This document shows, piece by piece, positions 10,501 through 21,145 of a stretch of 64,000 nucleotides of DNA. The DNA is from Yersinia massiliensis CCUG 53443 (GTDB taxonomy: Bacteria > Pseudomonadota > Gammaproteobacteria > Enterobacterales > Enterobacteriaceae): assembly GCF_000312485.1 (NCBI RefSeq), contig NZ_HE997643.1, positions 1,436,962 through 1,500,961 on the forward strand, written 5' to 3'. The notes under the pieces were generated by a model. The model worked only from the letters and a program-made list of their open reading frames with translations. It was not told the origin of the DNA and did not search any database. A program made the position numbers and the translations under genes. Position 1 is the stretch's first letter. The number at the start of each line of letters is the position of its first letter.

Positions 10501-11481
10501 TTATTTATTCAGTTGGAACAACGACATACCCTGCATATTGGTAAAGGTGGTGTAAGACGCCTGCAATGCCGCCTGCTGCATCACGTAAGAAGAAATGGCT
10601 GACGTCCAATCCACATCCACCAAGTCACTTAACCGCTGTTTGTTGCTCAAAGTACGGTCATTGCCCAAGCTATCAAGATTGTCCAACTCTTGCAGTTGAG
10701 TCCCCACTTCAGCCTGAACAGACAACACATTGTTCAACGAGTTAGCCATGCCGCGAATACCTTTGTCCATATCCGCTTGCGCCTGCTCTTTCACGGCGTC
10801 GGTTGCGCCCTCGAGAGGCACTTTCAGTGATTTTAAGACGGTATCAATGGTATTGAAAATATTGGCTTCAGACGCAACCGGATTACCACCAGCATCATCA
10901 GGTTCGGGTTTAGCATTGCTGGTCAGCGCCATAAACACACTGGTGCCTGTATGCCCAACTGTCATCGAACGGCTCGCATCAACCTTTTGCTCAATCGTGA
11001 CGTCTCCGCCTTGATAAGTGACCTCACCTGTGGCGCTAACCACGAATGGCGGCTTGTCACTTTTAAAGGCAGCGAAAGTGTAGCGACCGTTGCCATTAGT
11101 GGAGTTAGCCTGATTCAGCAACTGGTCTTTTAAACCCTGTAACTGAGTGGCATAAGAGGCTCGGTCATCATCACTCAAGATATCGGTTTTCGCGCTGATA
11201 ATGATGCTTTGGATTGACTGAATGGTACTGGTCACCTGCTCCAGCGTTTTGGTTTCCTGTGACAGTTCATTACGAGCAAAACTACGCGCCAACGTGTATT
11301 GGTTATTTTCCGATTGCGCTTGCGACACCATCACCGCTTGTGAAGCTGCCATCGGATCATCTGATGGGTTAACCACACGCTTACCGGTGGAAAGCTGCTG
11401 GCCGGATTGCATCCAGAGTGATTGGGCATTCGTGACGCCCTGCATATTTTGCTGATAAATCATGCTAGTACTTAAGCGCAC
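10501..11481 (-). CDS. flgL: flagellar hook-filament junction protein FlgL (HAP3)
   Basis: FlgL (326 aa) joins the hook to the filament. The N-terminal helix region (MRLSTSMIYQQNMQGVTN) and C-terminal region (DWTSAISSYVMQQAALQASY) match the family. The start is GTG: it is the only codon giving the conserved MR(L/F)ST start, and AAGGA lies about nine bases upstream. The next in-frame ATG would cut six conserved residues. It is the last gene of the flgKL transcript. Confidence 0.96.
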   Translation of the reverse strand: MRLSTSMIYQQNMQGVTNAQSLWMQSGQQLSTGKRVVNPSDDPMAASQAVMVSQAQSENNQYTLARSFARNELSQETKTLEQVTSTIQSIQSIIISAKTDILSDDDRASYATQLQGLKDQLLNQANSTNGNGRYTFAAFKSDKPPFVVSATGEVTYQGGDVTIEQKVDASRSMTVGHTGTSVFMALTSNAKPEPDDAGGNPVASEANIFNTIDTVLKSLKVPLEGATDAVKEQAQADMDKGIRGMANSLNNVLSVQAEVGTQLQELDNLDSLGNDRTLSNKQRLSDLVDVDWTSAISSYVMQQAALQASYTTFTNMQGMSLFQLNK

Positions 11482-11614
11482 AATGTCAGTTCCTTGTCGT
11501 CACCGTTCAGTCAGTTCATGGGGCTGCCTCATCAATTGAATGGCCCCAAGACTCATGCTGACTCAACTAAAATAAAATAAGTCGCGGCACAATGAATGCA
11601 CCGCAGGCAAAAAC

Positions 11615-13279
11615 TTAACGTAGATCCAGTAAGGCATTAAACAGCGTTGACGCCGTTTGAATCACTTGCGCATTCGCCAAATAATATTGTTGGAAACGCT
11701 GAAGATCGCCGTACTCTTCATCCAAGTTCACGCCCGAGATAGACTGCTGTTCAGCCGTCAACTGGGTCACAATATTGGCTTGCGCCGCACTGTTGGTTTT
11801 CGCCGTATTCGTTTGGTTACCCACATTACTGACAAGACCTGCATACGCGCCCGATAGCGTGGCTTTGCCATCAACCAGCTTCAACGTTTGCAGATTCAAT
11901 AACGCTTTCGCATTCACGTTGTCACTTTCACCGCCATCGGCCGTGCCTGCTGCCGCTATCTTGCTGGAATCGGTAATATCAACCTGCAAGTTAGCTGCGA
12001 CATTCGACACGGTTTTCACCAAAAACTTATCTTTGGCTTGTGGGCCATTAACACCGTTATCAATGCTGACGTTTAGACCATCGAAACTCAAACCGGTGGT
12101 GTTACCACTGCCATCCACCACGGGATTAGCCGGCACTTTGGTGTTATCAGACAAGCGAGTCACCTGCCAGTTGGTGCCGTCAAACTCAACACTGTAATCA
12201 CTGGCTTTGACTTTCGAGGTATCGGTATAGGCCACGGTCAGGTTGGCATCACCCTGATTTTTCGTGTTTTTCAACACGTTTGGCTCGGCAAAACTGAAGA
12301 AGTTTTCACCGGGATCGCCATTGATATCAAAACCGGCTTTATGTTGCGTGTTGAAGCTATCGGCCATGGCCAAAGCCAATTGACCTAACTGATTGCGCGC
12401 GCTATCCAGCGCTTCACTACGGAATTTCAACGTCCCGCCAAGGCTCCCTGTTGCCAAGCGGCTTTCATCTACTTCCATCAGTTCACCGCTGCCGTACTTA
12501 TAGCCAATCGTTAGCCGCGTAGCATCACTGCTAGAGGGAATCGCTTCAATTTTGTGCGAAGTCTGGCCTTGCACCAAAGGCAAACCGTTGGCAAAGGAGA
12601 CGTTGTAAGCATCGCCGTCTTGTTGGGTCACGGTGACACCGACAATCTGGTTTAACTCAGTCACCAATTGGTCACGTTGGTCAAGCAAAGCATTCGGCTC
12701 ACTGCCACTGCTACCGCGCAAACGAGTAATTTGGTCATTTAACTTCGCAATTTGCTCGGCGTAGTTATTAATTTTGGTGACACTTTCGGTGATTTTTTGA
12801 TTCACGCCAGTGTCCATATCGCGCAGATATTTATCCGCATTCTGGAACTGGTTCACCAACCCTTCAGCCTTACCCAATACCGTTTTACGCGCCGCATCGT
12901 CGCCCGCGTTACTCACCAGATTTTGCAGATTACTAAAGAAGTCCTGCATGGTGACAGAGAGGTTATTGGAGGAGTTCGACAGCAAGTTATCGATTTGCGA
13001 AATTTGCTGATAATAAGTCGTTAACCCACTGCTTTGCGTCTGAGAAGAACGTAATTGGTTGGTAATGAAGGCATTATATTCGCGGTTCACACCGGTTACG
13101 GTGACGCCGTTGCCGACAAAACCGGCGGCGCTGAGCGTCCCACCATTTTGCGCAAAAATGGCGTTTTGGCGGTTATAGCCCGCCACTTGGAAATTGGTAA
13201 TGTTATTACTGACGGTGCTCAGGGCATATTGCGCTGCGCTCAGACCACTCATCGCAGTATTCATTAAACTATTGGACAT
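11615..13279 (-). CDS. flgK: flagellar hook-filament junction protein FlgK (HAP1)
   Basis: FlgK (554 aa) sits on the hook below FlgL. The conserved ends are both present: SLMNTAMSGLSAAQYALSTV at the N terminus and ISGVNLDEEYGDLQRFQQYY at the C terminus, with the variable exposed domain between. ATG 13279 follows AAAGGA. A sigma-28 promoter lies about 100 bp upstream, so flgKL can be expressed as late genes. flgL follows after 133 bp containing a loose GGGGC/GCCCC hairpin. Confidence 0.97.
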   Translation of the reverse strand: MSNSLMNTAMSGLSAAQYALSTVSNNITNFQVAGYNRQNAIFAQNGGTLSAAGFVGNGVTVTGVNREYNAFITNQLRSSQTQSSGLTTYYQQISQIDNLLSNSSNNLSVTMQDFFSNLQNLVSNAGDDAARKTVLGKAEGLVNQFQNADKYLRDMDTGVNQKITESVTKINNYAEQIAKLNDQITRLRGSSGSEPNALLDQRDQLVTELNQIVGVTVTQQDGDAYNVSFANGLPLVQGQTSHKIEAIPSSSDATRLTIGYKYGSGELMEVDESRLATGSLGGTLKFRSEALDSARNQLGQLALAMADSFNTQHKAGFDINGDPGENFFSFAEPNVLKNTKNQGDANLTVAYTDTSKVKASDYSVEFDGTNWQVTRLSDNTKVPANPVVDGSGNTTGLSFDGLNVSIDNGVNGPQAKDKFLVKTVSNVAANLQVDITDSSKIAAAGTADGGESDNVNAKALLNLQTLKLVDGKATLSGAYAGLVSNVGNQTNTAKTNSAAQANIVTQLTAEQQSISGVNLDEEYGDLQRFQQYYLANAQVIQTASTLFNALLDLR

Positions 13280-13381
13280 GAAGAAATCCTTTTACCGCAG
13301 GCGATTGATGTCGCGTACCTGCAATGATTAATATTGGGATACTGCCTGAGGAAACCTAAGCCCCCGCACAGCCTGTATTAG

Positions 13382-13408
13382 TTATCGACCGGTTAGAGAG
13401 AAACTTGA
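13382..13408 (-). promoter_or_regulatory. FliA (sigma-28) promoter for flgKL
   Basis: Read on the minus strand: TCAAGTTT, 11 bases, GTCGATAA. The enterobacterial FliA consensus is TAAAGTTT-N11-GCCGATAA, so both boxes match 7 of 8 with exact spacing. It ends 103 bp before the flgK ATG in the 240-bp flgJ-flgK gap. Confidence 0.85.
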
Positions 13409-13519
13409 ATAAAAATATGGGTGTTATTGTCAATCAATCCAATGAGTAAAGTCGTACTCGCCGCCGTTATGATGGGGGCCGAGCACGGCCCAATCCAAAA
13501 TGGCCCGTCACCTAGCCCA

Positions 13520-14461
13520 TTAGAAGAGATTGGTTAAATCGCTGCTGTAGGCTTTCACTGCTTGATCGCCCGCATTCTTCATCTGCTGAATCACGCTGAC
13601 CAATTTTTGCGCATATTGTGGATCGGTCGCATAGCCCGCTTTTTGCAGTGCATGTGCGCCCTGCTCAGGGCTTTGTGCTGCTGCCACATGGGCGTAGCGC
13701 GGGTTCTGGGTCAGCAATTTGACATAATCGCTGACCGCCTCGACGTAAGAACCATAAACACGGAAACGCGCCTTGGTTTTTGTCGCCACGCCTTGCTCAT
13801 ATTCAGTGGTGGTAATTTCACTCACTGGCCCATCCCAGTTACTACCTGCTTTGATGCCAAAGACGTTGTAGCTGGATTTGCCATCAGCGGTCGGGATTTC
13901 ACGTTGGCCCCAACCGGATTCGAGTGCCGCCTGCGCCATAATCAGTTGATGAGGTATGCCACTTTGCTGACTGGCAATTTGGGCGGGAATCGACAACCGT
14001 GCCACGAAATTACCGGGGCCTTGCGGTAAGGACATCCCACCGCTGGCCGGCGGAGTCGGTATGGCCCGCCTGACCATTTGTTCCAACGCCTGCGCCGGTA
14101 AGGTTTGCAAGACTTCGTTATCCAGCACCATTGGCACGGTGCCTGCGGTTTCACTTGGCGACGTGGTACCTGAAAGCTGCTCCACCATCATGTCGGCTAA
14201 CCCTAACCCCTTAACCGACATTTGTTGTGCTATCTGCTGGTCATAAAGGGAGGTATAAAGCCGAGTCTGATCACTGTTCATCACGCCATCTTGCGGCAAA
14301 GCGGCGCGCATGCTTTTCAGCATCATCTGCACAAACATCCCCTCCACCTGCTGAGCCACCTTTTTCAGGTTGCCCTCGGGATCTTTGGCCGCATCACGCT
14401 TCAACGCATTCAGTGATTGGGCGTCATAAGCCGCCCCAGACATCGCCATCAAATCGCTCAT
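13520..14461 (-). CDS. flgJ: rod-cap / peptidoglycan hydrolase FlgJ
   Basis: FlgJ (313 aa) caps the growing rod and opens the peptidoglycan for it. The N-terminal rod-cap half contains VEGMFVQMMLKSMRAALP. The C-terminal half is a beta-N-acetylglucosaminidase domain, with the catalytic Glu near residue 181 in QAALESGWGQ. The ATG overlaps the flgI stop (ATGA). A GGGCC hairpin without a T run sits about 30-45 bp after the stop. Confidence 0.97.
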   Translation of the reverse strand: MSDLMAMSGAAYDAQSLNALKRDAAKDPEGNLKKVAQQVEGMFVQMMLKSMRAALPQDGVMNSDQTRLYTSLYDQQIAQQMSVKGLGLADMMVEQLSGTTSPSETAGTVPMVLDNEVLQTLPAQALEQMVRRAIPTPPASGGMSLPQGPGNFVARLSIPAQIASQQSGIPHQLIMAQAALESGWGQREIPTADGKSSYNVFGIKAGSNWDGPVSEITTTEYEQGVATKTKARFRVYGSYVEAVSDYVKLLTQNPRYAHVAAAQSPEQGAHALQKAGYATDPQYAQKLVSVIQQMKNAGDQAVKAYSSDLTNLF

Positions 14462-15570
14462 CAGATAATTTCCAATTTAGCCCGTAAGCAGCCAGCGCTT
14501 TGCATCGCCTGCAAGATGGACATTAAATCGATAGGTGTCGCCCCAAGTGAATTCAAGGCACGAACCACGTTATTCAGATTCGGGCTGGCATTCACACGCT
14601 GCAACACGCCACCTTGCTGCTGAACAGAAATTTGGGTGTTCGGCGTTACTACGGTCTGGCCGCCGCCGAAAGGTGTATCCGGCTGGCTGACGATATTTTG
14701 TTTATCCACCACCACCGACAAGTTCCCTTGCGCCACCGCGCAGGAGTCCAACACCACATTGCGGTTCATGACGACAGAACCGGTACGGGAGTTGATGATC
14801 ACTTTGGCGTCTCCGGCATCCACATTCACCGGTATATTTTGGATATCAGCCAAGAAGCGCACTTGCGAACTGTTGCCACGCGGCACGAGTACCTGAATGG
14901 TACGCGCATCAATCGCCGTGGCAGAGCCGAAACCACGTTGGCGGTTGATGGCATCACTCACCTGCTGCGCCATGGTGAAATCTTCGGTGTTCAGTTGAAG
15001 ATTAATCACGCCATCAGTGCCAAAGGTCGTCGGCAGTTCTCGCTCGATAGTGGCACCGTTACTGATGCGCCCGCCGGTCAATTGGTTGACTTGCACGCTG
15101 CTGCCGCCCGATGATGCGCCAGCACCACCGACCAAGACGTTACCTTGCGCCAAGGCATAAACCTGATTATCCACCCCTTTCAATGGCGTCATCAGCAATG
15201 TGCCGCCACGGATGCTTTTGGCGTTCCCCATGGAGGACACCACCACATCGATGGTTTGCCCTGCCCGAGAAAAGGCCGGTAACTTCGCCGTGACCATCAC
15301 CGCAGCCACGTTTTTAAGCTGCATGTTGGTGCCAGGCGGCACGGTAATCCCCAGTTGCGACAACATATTGCTGAGGCTTTGCGTGGTAAATGGCGTCTGC
15401 ATGGTTTGGTCACCGGAGCCATCTAAACCCACCACCAAGCCATAACCGATCAACGCGTTATCACGCACTCCCTGAACGGTCACCAAATCGCGAATACGCT
15501 CGGCTTGCGCGGGCATCCACACCAGCGAGAGCAGCGTAATAAAGAATGTGACAAGTGACGGTTTACGCAT
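14461..15570 (-). CDS. flgI: flagellar P-ring protein FlgI
   Basis: FlgI (369 aa) forms the periplasmic P ring, the bushing in the peptidoglycan layer. A Sec signal peptide covers residues 1-23 (ending MPAQA, mature ERIRD). The body shows the conserved [20 protein letters not shown] and [16 protein letters not shown] blocks. It is full length. It lies 11 bp after flgH and overlaps flgJ by one base. Confidence 0.98.
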   Translation of the reverse strand: MRKPSLVTFFITLLSLVWMPAQAERIRDLVTVQGVRDNALIGYGLVVGLDGSGDQTMQTPFTTQSLSNMLSQLGITVPPGTNMQLKNVAAVMVTAKLPAFSRAGQTIDVVVSSMGNAKSIRGGTLLMTPLKGVDNQVYALAQGNVLVGGAGASSGGSSVQVNQLTGGRISNGATIERELPTTFGTDGVINLQLNTEDFTMAQQVSDAINRQRGFGSATAIDARTIQVLVPRGNSSQVRFLADIQNIPVNVDAGDAKVIINSRTGSVVMNRNVVLDSCAVAQGNLSVVVDKQNIVSQPDTPFGGGQTVVTPNTQISVQQQGGVLQRVNASPNLNNVVRALNSLGATPIDLMSILQAMQSAGCLRAKLEII

Positions 15571-15581
15571 GGATGGACCTC

Positions 15582-16295
15582 TTAGTACGGCGAGATATTA
15601 AGGAAGAACCGCTGCAACCAGCCCATGGTTTGCGCTTCATTGATATAACCATTGCCCACATACTCGATGCGTGCATCAGCGACCTGTGTGGAGGTCACTG
15701 TATTGCTACCGCTGATGGTGCGTGGGTTAACGACCCCAGAGAAGCGGATAAATTCGGTGCCCTGATTAATCGCGATCTGTTTTTCACCGACGACATGCAA
15801 GTTGCCGTTCGCCAGCACTTGATTGACGGTGACGGTGATGGTGCCATTGAAGGTGTTATTGGCGTTTGCGCCACCTTTGCCGCCAAAGGTGTTATCACCG
15901 GCAATATCCATGTCGGCGCGGGCATTACCCAATAAGCCCTGCAAATAACGCGGGGCGGTGGCGACCGCAAATGAACTGGAGCCATTGCGGCTCGCATTGG
16001 CCGACGAACTCTTACTGGCACTGACATTTTCTTGCAAGGTAATGGTCAGCGTGTCACCGACATTACGTGGTCGGCGGTCTTCGAACAGCGGCTGATAGCC
16101 ATAGTTCATCGGCTGAGCAGCCTGAAAAATAGAGCCATTGGGTAATGGCGCACTGGCCGGTGCCGGCTGTGCAGACGTTGTGCCATCCACCAGTGGTTTA
16201 TGCGGAATATACGCGCAGCCATTGAGTAGCATGGCCGTTAATGGCATGCAGACCCATTTCAATCCACCTGATTTGCGCAGCGGCTTTCTGTCCAT
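15582..16295 (-). CDS. flgH: flagellar L-ring lipoprotein FlgH
   Basis: FlgH (237 aa) forms the L ring in the outer membrane. A lipobox L-N-G-C ends at Cys27, so the mature protein starts with lipid-modified [28 protein letters not shown] and [15 protein letters not shown] are strongly conserved. The N-terminal region before the lipobox is a little longer and more basic than in E. coli. The gap to flgG contains a GGGGGC hairpin. Confidence 0.97.
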   Translation of the reverse strand: MDRKPLRKSGGLKWVCMPLTAMLLNGCAYIPHKPLVDGTTSAQPAPASAPLPNGSIFQAAQPMNYGYQPLFEDRRPRNVGDTLTITLQENVSASKSSSANASRNGSSSFAVATAPRYLQGLLGNARADMDIAGDNTFGGKGGANANNTFNGTITVTVNQVLANGNLHVVGEKQIAINQGTEFIRFSGVVNPRTISGSNTVTSTQVADARIEYVGNGYINEAQTMGWLQRFFLNISPY

Positions 16296-16370
16296 CTCTG
16301 ATTTTCAGTCCTGTAACCGGTTGGAGGCGAACGAGCTTAGCCTCGAATACTCATTGTTCTACAGCAATCA

Positions 16371-16388
16371 GGGGGCGTGCTGGCCCCC
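16371..16388 (-). other. G+C hairpin between flgG and flgH
   Basis: GGGGGC (16371-16376) pairs with GCCCCC (16383-16388) around a 6-nt loop, right after the flgG stop. There is no T run on the minus strand. It is probably an mRNA-stability or partial attenuation element in the flg operon. Confidence 0.45.
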
Positions 16389-16399
16389 CGAAAGCGGAT

Positions 16400-17182
16400 T
16401 TACAACTGGGTCAGTTTTTGCAACATCTGGTCGGAAGTTGAAACCGCCTTACTGTTGATTTCATAGGCACGTTGGGTCTGGATCATATTGACCAACTCTT
16501 CCGCCACATTGACGTTAGAGGTTTCAACATAGCCCTGATACAGCAACCCGCCGCCATTCAAGCCCGGCGTAGTTTCATTTGGTGCACCGGAACTGGCGGT
16601 TTCTTGGTACAGGTTTTCACCGATGCTTTCCAGACCACTGTTGTTGATGAACGTGGTCAGGGTCAGTTGCCCCACTTGCTGCGTGGCAGTCTGCCCTTGC
16701 AAGGTGACACTCACTATCCCGTCACGGCCTACCGTCATGCTCAAGGCATTCGCCGGAATGGTAATGGCGGGTTGCACTTGGAAGCCGCCGGCGGTTACCA
16801 ACTGACCATTTTGGTCAACTTGGAATGAGCCGTCGCGGGTATAAGCATTGGTGCCATCAGGCATCTGCACCTGAAAGAACCCCTCACCTTTGATAGCAAT
16901 ATCTTTGGTGTTATCGGTCTTGGACAGGTTGCCTTGGCTGTGCAAACGCTCTGTCGCCACCGGACGAACCCCCGTACCAATCTGTAAACCCGATGGCAAG
17001 GTGGTCTGTTCGGAGGATTGTGCTCCCGGTTGGCGCATCGTTTGGTACAGCAAATCTTCAAATACCGCACGCTGGCGTTTAAAACCATTGGTGCTGACGT
17101 TTGCCAAGTTGTTGGCGATAACATCCATGTTGGTTTGCTGTGCATCCAAGCCGGTTTTGGCAATCCATAATGATCGGATCAT
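16400..17182 (-). CDS. flgG: flagellar distal rod protein FlgG
   Basis: FlgG (260 aa) builds the distal rod. It carries the rod/hook N-terminal motif ([25 protein letters not shown]) and the C-terminal [20 protein letters not shown] motif. The length is normal. It lies 26 bp after flgF in the flgBCDEFGHIJ operon. Confidence 0.98.
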   Translation of the reverse strand: MIRSLWIAKTGLDAQQTNMDVIANNLANVSTNGFKRQRAVFEDLLYQTMRQPGAQSSEQTTLPSGLQIGTGVRPVATERLHSQGNLSKTDNTKDIAIKGEGFFQVQMPDGTNAYTRDGSFQVDQNGQLVTAGGFQVQPAITIPANALSMTVGRDGIVSVTLQGQTATQQVGQLTLTTFINNSGLESIGENLYQETASSGAPNETTPGLNGGGLLYQGYVETSNVNVAEELVNMIQTQRAYEINSKAVSTSDQMLQKLTQL

Positions 17183-17208
17183 CAGTTTATTCCTCTGCGC
17201 CTGCGCGC

Positions 17209-17964
17209 TTAGCCCATTGCTAACAGTTGATTAGCGCGCTGTTCGTTTTCATCCACGCTGTGGATCACTTTCATCTGCATTTCGAAACTGCGGGCATTGG
17301 CAATCATGTCTGCCATGGCTTCAACCGCTTTCACGTTGCTGCCTTCTAGCACACCCGGCATGATTTTAATCAGCGGGTCATTCGCTAACTGTGCACCACG
17401 CGCCTGCTGTGTTTCGGGTGTCAGATGAAATAAGCCATCATCGCCATGCATCACTTCACCCGCCGATGCCCGAACCCGTTTGATCTGCCCCAATTGCGCA
17501 ATGGTATTGGGTGAATCACCGGCGTTCAGTGCTGAGATGGTGCCATCTGCCGCAATGGTGACCGCCGCTTGCGGTGGCACGTCGATCGGGCCGTTGTCGC
17601 CCATCAGCGGGTAACCCTGCACCGTCATCTGCCCTTCAGGCGAAATTTGAATGTTCCCGTTGCGGGTATAGGCTTCCGTGCCATCCGGCAGTTGCACCGC
17701 CAGATAGCCATCTTGCTGCAACGCCACATCTAGCGGGCGACCACTAAAATTAATCGTCCCTTGGCTGATATCCACGCCGGGGGTGGATGCCACCACCATG
17801 GTGCGGGTCGCCATACTCGGCCCGTCGATAGGCACAGCGCGCATGGCGGACAACTGCGCACGGAAACCCGGCGTAGCGGCGTTAGCCAAATTGTTTGCCG
17901 TCACCGCCTGCTGATCCAGCGACTGCCGCGCCGCGCCCATCGCGGTATAGATTGCGTGATCCAT
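17209..17964 (-). CDS. flgF: flagellar proximal rod protein FlgF
   Basis: FlgF (251 aa) is a proximal rod subunit. The N-terminal [14 protein letters not shown] and C-terminal [24 protein letters not shown] motifs identify it. [14 protein letters not shown] is the standard start. flgG follows 26 bp downstream, and the end of flgE lies 21 bp upstream. Confidence 0.98.
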   Translation of the reverse strand: MDHAIYTAMGAARQSLDQQAVTANNLANAATPGFRAQLSAMRAVPIDGPSMATRTMVVASTPGVDISQGTINFSGRPLDVALQQDGYLAVQLPDGTEAYTRNGNIQISPEGQMTVQGYPLMGDNGPIDVPPQAAVTIAADGTISALNAGDSPNTIAQLGQIKRVRASAGEVMHGDDGLFHLTPETQQARGAQLANDPLIKIMPGVLEGSNVKAVEAMADMIANARSFEMQMKVIHSVDENEQRANQLLAMG

Positions 17965-17985
17965 GAACTTATCCCGTCAGTACGA

Positions 17986-19245
17986 TTAACGCAGGTTAAC
18001 CAGAGTTTGTAAGATCTGATCTTGGGTTTTGATGGTCTGCGCGTTGGACTGATAGTTACGTTGCGCCACAATCATATTCACCAGTTCTTTACTCAAATCC
18101 ACGTTAGAGGATTCCAGTGCGCCACTGGTCAAGGTACCGAAACCGCCGCCGCCCGCGGTGCCCAGCATGGGGTTACCGGAAGCCAGCGTTTCGCGCCACA
18201 CGTTGTCGCCTTCTGATGACAGCCCTTCAGGGTTAGCAAAGTTAGCCATCACGATTTGGCCCAACAATTGGGTCTGCTGGTTTGAATAGGTGCCGACCAC
18301 CGAACCATCATTGTTGATTTGGAAGCCCGTGAATTCACCCGCCGCATAGCCGGTCTGGTTTTGCGTCACAATGCTATCGGTACCGGTATTTTGCTGCTTA
18401 GTCCCCGCCACGCTCAGTGTAAACGCTGGGGCTGTTGCGCCATTGACCACGCCGATAGGGATTGTGAAAGTGAAGTCCGTGGTGCTCGGTGGGTTCGCCC
18501 CGTTGGTCACACTTTGCAGCGCGCCATTGGTGTCAAACTGCATGGAGCCACGTAGTGCTGCCACTTGCGCCGGATTTGCGCTGCTATCACGGGTATAAAC
18601 ATCCCAAGAGTTACCGGTGGTGGAGCTTTCCGTACGCTTCACATAGAACACATTGATCTCATGGCGGTTACCCAAGGTATCGTAGGTGGTCATGTTGTTC
18701 ACAAAGCTATAGGTATCCGGCTTATCGGGATCAAATGCTGGGGTGGTTGGCACAATATCGTGGGTTGACGTTAGGTTCGCCACCATATTGCCGGAAGTGG
18801 TGGCTTTCGCTGGGATCATGTCCTGCGGGATAGACAGCGGAACTGGGTTCGCGCCCTGTTGTATCGTTGGCGGTGTACCGGTTGCTGGGTAGCCGGTCAG
18901 GCTCAGACCTTGCATATTGATGATGTTGCGATTCGCATCCAGTTTAAACTGACCGTTACGGGCAAAGAACACACCGCCGCTGCTGTCTTGCATCCGGAAG
19001 AAACCGTTTTGGCTGATGGCCAAGTCCAAACGACGGTTAGTGGTGGTGGCAGTACCGTCGTTAAAGTCTTGGGTGATCCCCGCCACTTTTACGCCCATCC
19101 CCGTCTGAGAACCGGCAAACATATCGGCAAAAGAAACTGAGCCGGCTTTAAAACCTGCCGTTGCCGAGTTGGCGATATTGTTACCGATCACATCCAAGTT
19201 ACTGGATGCTGCGTTCAAACCGCTGACTGCTTGAGAAAAGCCCAT
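17986..19245 (-). CDS. flgE: flagellar hook protein FlgE
   Basis: FlgE (419 aa) polymerises into the hook, the universal joint. The N-terminal GFSQAVSGLNAASSNLDVIG and C-terminal SSNVDLSKELVNMIVAQRNY regions are typical, with the surface domains between. The upstream gap of 147 bp to flgD includes a loose AGCATT/AATGCT inverted repeat at 19285-19308. Confidence 0.98.
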   Translation of the reverse strand: MGFSQAVSGLNAASSNLDVIGNNIANSATAGFKAGSVSFADMFAGSQTGMGVKVAGITQDFNDGTATTTNRRLDLAISQNGFFRMQDSSGGVFFARNGQFKLDANRNIINMQGLSLTGYPATGTPPTIQQGANPVPLSIPQDMIPAKATTSGNMVANLTSTHDIVPTTPAFDPDKPDTYSFVNNMTTYDTLGNRHEINVFYVKRTESSTTGNSWDVYTRDSSANPAQVAALRGSMQFDTNGALQSVTNGANPPSTTDFTFTIPIGVVNGATAPAFTLSVAGTKQQNTGTDSIVTQNQTGYAAGEFTGFQINNDGSVVGTYSNQQTQLLGQIVMANFANPEGLSSEGDNVWRETLASGNPMLGTAGGGGFGTLTSGALESSNVDLSKELVNMIVAQRNYQSNAQTIKTQDQILQTLVNLR

Positions 19246-19392
19246 TTTCTTCTCCGTTAGATTTGGGGTCCGTTAAAGACCTTGAGCATTGATGACATAT
19301 CAAATGCTGCTTTTAAAATTGAGGGCAAGTCGGTACAAATCCTTGTCTCACCATCGTGTTGGTTTTACTGCTGCTAAAGATGAATAACTGAC

Positions 19393-20085
19393 TTACAGAA
19401 TCTGCCGGACTTTATCCATGGTGATGGTGCCTGCCATACCGAGGTCCAACTTGGCACCGTCACTACCACGAGTGACGCCATTGACCACGGCATAACTCAG
19501 GGGTGTCGTCACCAGTGATTCATTGCCATTGCTGGCGGTAATCGCCACGGTGTAGGCACCATCGGGTGCATTACCACCCGCATCCAATGAGCCATCCCAA
19601 GTAAAGGCATGGACACCCGCTGTTAGCTTGCCGATCTCAATGGTACGAACCACCTGACCATTTTTGTCGCTGATGGTCGCCGTCACTTTGTCGGCCGCAC
19701 GATCCAGCTCGACACCAAATGGCGTCGTGGTCACCACGTCATCTTTACTCCCCGTTAAAATGGTGTTGCCCGGGATCATGACGCCGTGACCAATCAGGCT
19801 GCTGGCCTGCAAGGACTGGCTGTTGTCAATTTGGCCGGAAATAGAGCCCAGAGTGGTATTCAACTTTTCAATGCCACTGACGGTGTTGATCTGCGCAAGC
19901 TGCGTCGTCAACTCGTTGTTTTGCATTGGGTTGGTCGGGTCCTGATTTTTTAACTGTGCCACCAACAGCGTAAGGAAACTGTTTTGCAGATCCTGACTGG
20001 TGCTGCCACTCGGCGAGTTGGCATTAGCACTATTGGCGCTGTTAACACCGTAATCGCTTTCGGTCAAAGAATTGGTAATGGCCAT
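19393..20085 (-). CDS. flgD: flagellar hook-cap scaffold FlgD
   Basis: FlgD (230 aa) caps the growing hook and is shed when FlgK is added. The conserved N-terminal cap motif DLQNSFLTLLVAQLKNQDP and the NNELTTQLAQI stretch are present. An Ig/tudor-like domain (FTWDGSLDAGGNAPDGAYTV) follows. It starts 15 bp after flgC. Confidence 0.97.
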   Translation of the reverse strand: MAITNSLTESDYGVNSANSANANSPSGSTSQDLQNSFLTLLVAQLKNQDPTNPMQNNELTTQLAQINTVSGIEKLNTTLGSISGQIDNSQSLQASSLIGHGVMIPGNTILTGSKDDVVTTTPFGVELDRAADKVTATISDKNGQVVRTIEIGKLTAGVHAFTWDGSLDAGGNAPDGAYTVAITASNGNESLVTTPLSYAVVNGVTRGSDGAKLDLGMAGTITMDKVRQIL

Positions 20086-20100
20086 CTATATAGGCTCCTG

Positions 20101-20505
20101 TTATTGACCCAGTGTCAGCGTCTTTAGCATCAGAGATTTGGTGGTATTCAGGACTTCAACGTTGGCCTGATAGCTGCGTGAAGCGGAAATGGTGTTGACC
20201 ATCTCGCCAGTCACATCCACGTTTGGCATACGCACATAACCCTTGGCATCAGCCAATGGGTTACCGGGTTGAAACACCAAACGATCCGGTGCGGGGTCAT
20301 CAATGACTTGCGACACGCGCACACCACCGGTTTCTTGCCCCGGTTGCGCGGCGACCTGAAACACCACTTGCTTAGCGCGGTAAGGCTGACCATCTGGGCC
20401 AGTCACACTGTCGGCGTTTGCCATGTTGCTGGCGCTAACGTTCAATCGTTGCGATTGCGCGGATAATGCTGAACCGGCAATATCAAAAATATTCAGTAAA
20501 GACAT
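20101..20505 (-). CDS. flgC: flagellar proximal rod protein FlgC
   Basis: FlgC (134 aa) is a proximal rod subunit. [20 protein letters not shown] at the N terminus and [20 protein letters not shown] at the C terminus are the family hallmarks. It lies 5 bp after flgB, an operon arrangement conserved across enterobacteria. Confidence 0.98.
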   Translation of the reverse strand: MSLLNIFDIAGSALSAQSQRLNVSASNMANADSVTGPDGQPYRAKQVVFQVAAQPGQETGGVRVSQVIDDPAPDRLVFQPGNPLADAKGYVRMPNVDVTGEMVNTISASRSYQANVEVLNTTKSLMLKTLTLGQ

Positions 20506-20510
20506 CCGTC

Positions 20511-20924
20511 TTATCCTTGTTGTAACACTGACAACATCCCTTTGATTTGGCTGCTAATGACAGTCAAATCAGTCTGATATTTCAGGCTGTTATCGGCAAA
20601 ATTAGTACGTTCGCGGTCCATATCGACGGTGTTGCCATCCATTGATGGTTGATCCGGCACACGGAATAGCAGATCCAAGTCGGGCGGTTGGACCGTACTT
20701 GCTGGGATATGACGGGCTGACGTTAAACTGAGCGACACCCCTGTTCCGCTAACACGTCCTTGCTCCATCACCTTTTTCAGTTGGCTGGAGAAATCGATAT
20801 CACGTGCCTGAAAGCCGGGTGTATCCGCGTTCGCAATGTTGGACGACAGGATCTCCTGCCGTTGAGCGCGCAAGTTCAGCGCCTCTTGTTGAAAACGTAG
20901 AGCACCGTCCAGTTTGTCGAGCAT
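20511..20924 (-). CDS. flgB: flagellar proximal rod protein FlgB
   Basis: FlgB (137 aa) is the first rod protein and the first gene of flg[29 protein letters not shown] is the conserved rod motif. The gene is divergent from flgA, with a 197-to-221-bp control region between, where a class II FlhDC-dependent promoter is expected. I could not place its boxes with confidence. Confidence 0.97.
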   Translation of the reverse strand: MLDKLDGALRFQQEALNLRAQRQEILSSNIANADTPGFQARDIDFSSQLKKVMEQGRVSGTGVSLSLTSARHIPASTVQPPDLDLLFRVPDQPSMDGNTVDMDRERTNFADNSLKYQTDLTVISSQIKGMLSVLQQG

Positions 20925-21053
20925 AGTCCCCCCGCAAGGTTAAAATTTGGAGTCGACAGCATAAACGCCGTACAGGGAAGCCTATCGCCAGAATAAGAGC
21001 AAAATGCGTCGCTATTTATCCCCTTAACCTGATGAAGGTACGGGTACACTAGT

Positions 21054-21087
21054 GATCAAAAGTACGAACAGGCGATCAAAAGAACGA
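21054..21087. promoter_or_regulatory. paired near-identical 14-mers in the flgB-flgA control region
   Basis: GATCAAAAGTACGA (21054-21067) and GATCAAAAGAACGA (21074-21087) differ at one base and are exactly 20 bp apart, two helical turns. They lie between the divergent flgB and flgA genes. The spacing suits a protein binding the same face of the helix twice. The protein is not identified; FlhD4C2 is a natural candidate because this is an expected class II promoter region. Confidence 0.5.
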
Positions 21088-21145
21088 TTACGTGGAAAAA
21101 GGCAGAGCGTGATTTGACTCGATGGCAATGGCGGGGAAGAAAGTG

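Noticed and set aside
14614..15114. 166-codon + strand ORF opposite flgI.
   Set aside because: Shadow of a highly conserved gene; His/Arg-rich composition typical of antisense frames.
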